Shown: piece after piece, positions 60,433 through 64,000 of the stretch | Layout of the letters: each line of letters starts with the position of its first letter | How positions within the stretch are numbered: the stretch's first letter is position 1 | DNA from: Demequina sp. NBRC 110055 | GTDB taxonomy: Bacteria > Actinomycetota > Actinomycetes > Actinomycetales > Demequinaceae | Direction of reading: 5' to 3' | DNA: 64,000 bases | Assembly (NCBI RefSeq): GCF_002090135.1 | Contig: NZ_BBRL01000004.1 | Location: forward strand, 372,001-436,000 | The notes under the pieces: generated by a model | What the model was told of the DNA's origin: nothing | The model's database searches: none | What the model saw: the letters and a program-made list of their open reading frames with translations, nothing else | Made by a program: the position numbers and the translations under genes

Positions 60433-61419
60433 TTACCGCGTGCGGCCCAGGCCATCCATGGCGACGTCGAGCTGCTCCGCCGCCCAGGCCCGCTGCGCGG
60501 TCTCCTGCTCACGGTAGGGCCCCTCGACCGCCATGGTGACCGCCAAGAGGAGCGTGTAGAGCCGCCGCCGGATGCGCTGCGACTCGGTGAGGTCGGCGAC
60601 GCCGAACCCCCGCATGAACGGCGCGGGGTCAGGGAAGGCGGGCAGGTCGAGGCCCGTGAGACCCGCCTCCATGAGGGGGTCGCCCCACAGGGCGCGCTCG
60701 TGGTCGATGATCGCGACAATGCGGCCGTCGCGGATCATGGAGTTCTTGGCCCACAGGTCCACCTCGATGAACCTGGGCTCGGCGACCTCGTCGAGCACGT
60801 GGGCGTGACTCGCCCAGGTCTCGCGCAGCTCGTCGTAGGACCACGCCATCGCGAACTCCGCGCGCTGCCCGTCGAGCAAGGTGTCCTCGAACAGCGCGGT
60901 CGCGGCCTCGCGCCAGGTCGCGAAACCCGGCCCGTTCAGCGGCCCAAAGTGCGGGCCCGCAATCTCGCACAGCTCGCGGTTGAGCTCGCCCAGGTGGACA
61001 AAGCCCTCGTCGACCTGGACCTCGGTCATCTCGCCCGCCTCGGCCGCGATACCAAAGCACGGGGCGTCGACGTACTCCATGAGGAAGTAGTCGGCGTCGA
61101 TGAGGTCGCCGCTGAGGTCCACGTGATGGATGCGTGGCAGCGGCACGCCCGACCGCTCGGCGACGATCTCCATCGCCGCGATCTCGTTGCGCAGCATCCC
61201 ATGCTCACGGGTCATCACCGGCACGTCAGCGGGCGGCGCGATCTTCAGCACCGCCTGGGAGCCGTCGCGCAGCCGCAGCCGGTACAGGGCGTTGAACCAG
61301 CCGTATGACAGCTCGGTGGCGAAGTCGTCGCCCTCGGGCACCTGCTCCGCTCCGTACGCGCGCTCGATCACGGCCCTCAGCGTGGCGAGGGACTGCCTGT
61401 TCTTGGTCGCACTCTCCAT
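60433..61419 (-). CDS. Aminoglycoside phosphotransferase-like kinase
   Basis: A 328-residue APH-fold protein. The N-lobe contains SQAVLKIAPP (nucleotide lysine) and the C-lobe IIDHERALWGDP (the metal-binding aspartate). The catalytic loop reads FIEVDLWAKNSMI: the aspartate and asparagine of the usual H-x-D-x(4)-N are kept but the first histidine is replaced by glutamate. It may phosphorylate a sugar such as galactose or a drug-like molecule. It sits between GH36 and MATE with gaps of 12 and 5 bases. Start ATG 61419. Confidence 0.75.
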   Translation of the reverse strand: MESATKNRQSLATLRAVIERAYGAEQVPEGDDFATELSYGWFNALYRLRLRDGSQAVLKIAPPADVPVMTREHGMLRNEIAAMEIVAERSGVPLPRIHHVDLSGDLIDADYFLMEYVDAPCFGIAAEAGEMTEVQVDEGFVHLGELNRELCEIAGPHFGPLNGPGFATWREAATALFEDTLLDGQRAEFAMAWSYDELRETWASHAHVLDEVAEPRFIEVDLWAKNSMIRDGRIVAIIDHERALWGDPLMEAGLTGLDLPAFPDPAPFMRGFGVADLTESQRIRRRLYTLLLAVTMAVEGPYREQETAQRAWAAEQLDVAMDGLGRTR

Positions 61420-61431
61420 GAGCGTTCCCTC

Positions 61432-63534
61432 CTAGATCCGCACTGCCTCGACGAGCATCGCCTGCTCGGGACGCAGGATCGGGGGCCGCAGCCCCACCTG
61501 AGCGAGCGCCGCGCCGCTGAGCGCGATGCCGCTCACATCGTCTCCGCCCATCCAGCCCGGCCCGCGCTTCTGGATCACCTCGCCGGTCACCACGTCCCGC
61601 ACGCGGACGCGATAGCGGGCGTCGGGCGTGAGACCCGGCAGCCGCATCGCGGCTGGTGTGATCCCCGACGACGTCGCCAGCTGGACGTACGCGAACAAGG
61701 CACGTGACGCATCGGCCGCCACCACGCCGTGGACCACGGCCGATGGATCCGGGTGCTCGACCCGCACCACGCGGCCCGAGTGCAGCAGGTCCCGCTGCTC
61801 GCGGTACAGCGCCGCAAAGCGCGTGATCGCGGCGAGTTCGTCCTCGGTGGCCTCGAGCAGGTTCCACTCCAGCCCGGCGTGGCCGAACAGCGCCGTGGCA
61901 GCGCGCAGCCCCACGCCGTGCGTGCGGCCGGTGGTGTGCGAGGTGGTGGGGCCGATGTGGCTGCCGAGCATCTCGGGCGGGATCACGAGGCTCGTCCAGC
62001 GCTGGATCTGCTGGCGCTCGAGCGGGTCGTTTTGGTCCGACGTCCAGAAGCGGTCGGCGTGGAACACCATGCCGAGGTCCACGCGCCCGCCGCCCGAGGC
62101 GCACGACTCGATCTCGAGCCCGGGATGGCGGCGCTTGAGCTCGTCGAAGAGCCGGTAGATCGCCTGGGTCTGACGCCGCGGCGCGGGCGTGCCCGCGTGA
62201 CCCGCGTCGGTGAGGAAGCGGTTGTGGTCCCACTTGAGGTAGTCGATACCGTGTTCGGAGATGAGGGCGCTGACCTGGCCGAGCACGTGCGCATAAGCGT
62301 CCGGGTTCACGAGGTCGAGCACCTGCTGGAAGCGGGCCGGGGGCGGGACGCGGCCGGGCACCTGGAGGATCCAGTCGGGGTGGGCGCGGTACAGGTCGGA
62401 GTCGGGGCTGACCATCTCGCCCTCGAACCACAGTCCGAACTGCATGCCGAGCCCGTGGACGTGCTCGACGAGGGGCGCGAGGCCCGTGGGCCATGCGTCT
62501 GCCGAGACGACCCAGTCGCCCAGGCCGCTCGTGTCGTCGCGGCGCGCGCCGAACCAGCCGTCGTCGAGCACAAAGCGCTCCACGCCCACGGTCGCGGCGC
62601 GGTCCGCGAGCGCCGTCAGGGTCGCGAGGTCGTGGTCGAAGTAGACGGCCTCCCAGACATTCAGGGTGAGGGGGCGGGCCGATGCCGGTCGTCCCGGCCG
62701 CGCGCGTAGCCACGCGTGGGAGGCGGCCGAGATGCCGTCGAGCCCCGCGCCCGAGTAGAAGGCGGCGACGGTGGGGGCGGCATAGGTCTCGCCCGGCGCG
62801 AGCTGCGCCTCGCCCGCCTCGAGCAGCTCGCCCGCGCCCAGGGCGCCGCGGCCGCGCACGTCGCGCTCGGCGAGGTGGCGGATGCCGCCGCTCCACAGCA
62901 CGCCGAGCGCCCACACCTCGCCGCGCTCGGTAGTCGCGTCCGCGGTCAGCGCGCACTGCACGATGGTGTGGTCGTGGCCGGAGCGGCCCTCGCGCCCCTC
63001 GCGCAGGCGCAGACCGGGCGCGAAGGGCAGGCGCTGGGGTTGGCGCTCGAGTAGCCAGCGGCCGGAGAAGTCGAGGGTTTCGGTGGCGCGGTCGGGCACG
63101 GGCAGGCAGGTGGACAGCTCGTCCAGGCTGTAGACGTCGTCACCCGCATTGGTGAGCGCCTGGTCGATGAGCAGCACGCCGTGCTCGGTCAGTGTCAGGG
63201 TGAGGGACAGCGCCAAGCCGGCCGCGGCATCGGCCATCCGCACGGTCGCGCCGGCGCGGTCCACCGCGACGTCCTCGACGGCAAATAGCGGCGAAAACGC
63301 GTGCGTCCCGCGGTGGCCGCGCAGGGCGGGCCGGCCCGTGTAGCCGCGCGCGGTCTCGCGCAGCATGCCGGGGTCGACGGGGTCGTCGAGGTCGGCGCCA
63401 GGGGCGGCGGGAGTGGTGGCCGCGCGCAGGTCCGCCACGGCCAGGTCACCGAGGGGCTGCCCCCAGTGGAGGACGACGGGATACCCCGCCGCGAGGTCGA
63501 GAATCAGTTCCACGCCCGTCGCGGACAGGCGCAC
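61432..63534 (-). CDS. GH36 alpha-galactosidase
   Basis: A 700-residue alpha-galactosidase. It has an N-terminal beta-supersandwich (about 1-290), a TIM barrel with candidate nucleophile D436 in YLKWDHNR and acid/base D500 in FWTSDQNDPLER, and a C-terminal beta domain. It releases terminal alpha-galactose from raffinose-type sugars and galactomannan fragments. No signal peptide, so cytoplasmic. The GTG at 63534 is the only normal start; the reading frame continues upstream without ATG and the preceding lacZ stop is at 63576. It is co-transcribed with that gene. Confidence 0.92.
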   Translation of the reverse strand: MRLSATGVELILDLAAGYPVVLHWGQPLGDLAVADLRAATTPAAPGADLDDPVDPGMLRETARGYTGRPALRGHRGTHAFSPLFAVEDVAVDRAGATVRMADAAAGLALSLTLTLTEHGVLLIDQALTNAGDDVYSLDELSTCLPVPDRATETLDFSGRWLLERQPQRLPFAPGLRLREGREGRSGHDHTIVQCALTADATTERGEVWALGVLWSGGIRHLAERDVRGRGALGAGELLEAGEAQLAPGETYAAPTVAAFYSGAGLDGISAASHAWLRARPGRPASARPLTLNVWEAVYFDHDLATLTALADRAATVGVERFVLDDGWFGARRDDTSGLGDWVVSADAWPTGLAPLVEHVHGLGMQFGLWFEGEMVSPDSDLYRAHPDWILQVPGRVPPPARFQQVLDLVNPDAYAHVLGQVSALISEHGIDYLKWDHNRFLTDAGHAGTPAPRRQTQAIYRLFDELKRRHPGLEIESCASGGGRVDLGMVFHADRFWTSDQNDPLERQQIQRWTSLVIPPEMLGSHIGPTTSHTTGRTHGVGLRAATALFGHAGLEWNLLEATEDELAAITRFAALYREQRDLLHSGRVVRVEHPDPSAVVHGVVAADASRALFAYVQLATSSGITPAAMRLPGLTPDARYRVRVRDVVTGEVIQKRGPGWMGGDDVSGIALSGAALAQVGLRPPILRPEQAMLVEAVRI

Positions 63535-63575
63535 GGCGCCGTCGGTGAGGACGGCGCCGTGCGTGGCCGCGCCGG

Positions 63576-64000
63576 TCAGCGCAGCACTCCCTGGAAACCG
63601 AAGGTGAACGTGAGATCACCCGTCGGCACGCGGTACTCGGGGTGCGTCATGGCGCCCCACGACTGGTCGCCTCCCGCGCCGCGGCGCATGAGGGCGGGTC
63701 GCAGCACGGTGTGGTGGATGGGCGGCAGCTCGTTCGGGTGACGCGCGTTCTCGATCTCGAACGGCGTCCACGGCAGGGCCGACAGCTCCATGGGGGTATC
63801 CGCGTCCAGGCGCACGCCGTAACCGGCACGGTCCACGACCTCGGCCCAGCGCACTCCCGTGTGGCTGCCCGATTCCTGCGGGCGCATGTACCGGGTGAGC
63901 TGCTCGCGCACGTCCGCGGAGTACACGCCCAGACGGGCGGCGCCGCGGCGGTCGACGTAGCTCTCGTGGGGTCCCTCGCCGTACCAGGTGAGGTTCCTGA
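63576..64000 (-). CDS. lacZ: GH2 beta-galactosidase, C-terminal part
   Basis: Only the last ~141 codons are in the window; the gene continues past the right edge. The fragment starts with TWYGEGPHESYVDRRGAARLG, split here by position, which is the LacZ domain 5 motif (WYGxGPxExYxDR), followed by SGSHTGVRW. It is the first visible gene of the operon, upstream of GH36. It supports a combined alpha- and beta-galactoside utilisation unit. Confidence 0.88.
   Translation of the reverse strand, partial: RNLTWYGEGPHESYVDRRGAARLGVYSADVREQLTRYMRPQESGSHTGVRWAEVVDRAGYGVRLDADTPMELSALPWTPFEIENARHPNELPPIHHTVLRPALMRRGAGGDQSWGAMTHPEYRVPTGDLTFTFGFQGVLR

Noticed and set aside
1-64000. Search for tRNA, rRNA, CRISPR and insertion sequences
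   Set aside because: No tRNA-like T-loop patterns in the gaps, no spaced direct repeats, no transposase or integrase motifs were found by eye.

Overview
The window is 64 kb of high-GC, densely coded DNA. It has many GTG starts, frequent 4-base ATGA/GTGA gene overlaps and actinobacterial protein families (DUF2332, CopD-CtaG fusion, DUF6716, AztD, UPF0104-type membrane proteins). This points to an actinobacterium, most likely a carbohydrate-degrading member of the Micrococcales (Cellulomonas/Demequina-like). That placement is inferred from gene content only. No rRNA, tRNA, CRISPR array or transposase was seen.

Layout. 1-593 is gene-free, with a terminator-like hairpin and a cluster of DnaA-box-like sequences. 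594-4658 carries a copper/cytochrome-oxidase assembly protein, a DUF2332 protein and an AlkZ-like protein. 4642-9569 (minus) is a 2-oxoacid dehydrogenase operon (E1 alpha, E1 beta, E2, then an MFS transporter) behind two tandem palindromic operators. 9658-17979 (minus) is a surface-glycan operon: ABC-2 exporter, putative sialyltransferase, a fused CMP-sialate synthetase/HAD phosphatase, sialic acid synthase, a GT2, a polysialyltransferase-family protein and a DUF6716 protein. It looks like a polysialic- or nonulosonic-acid capsule or cell-wall glycan pathway, but it lacks neuC. 18066-28088 is mixed core genome: HisC-like aminotransferase, holin-like membrane protein, an alpha/beta hydrolase with a small helical partner, purB, MOSC protein, CPBP protease, a large UPF0104 protein and a GNAT.

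28154-48573 is a hexuronate catabolic island. GH115 alpha-glucuronidase and UxaC are read rightwards behind a LacI regulator. Leftwards run two sugar ABC permeases, a lipoprotein binding protein, UxuA, ManD, UxuB, KDPG aldolase, KDG kinase and a 1673-residue secreted beta-helix protein with three chitin-binding-like modules. Together these import uronate-bearing oligosaccharides (probably from glucuronoxylan), release glucuronate, and take it through fructuronate, mannonate, KDG and KDPG to pyruvate and glyceraldehyde 3-phosphate.

48616-57557 is a second sugar module around an AraC regulator: a GH35 beta-galactosidase, a DUF5107-TPR protein and an aldose epimerase to the right; another aldose epimerase and an SDR protein to the left. 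57632-58972 encodes a zinc chaperone AztD preceded by a Zur-like palindrome. 59078-64000 (minus) is a galactoside operon: the end of a GH2 beta-galactosidase, a GH36 alpha-galactosidase, an aminoglycoside-phosphotransferase-like protein and a MATE exporter.

One 15-base sequence, GGCCGATGCCGTGGC, occurs six times exactly, plus four one-mismatch copies, in genes and intergenic gaps. It is absent from the glycan operon and the uronate island. This is the least explained signal in the window.
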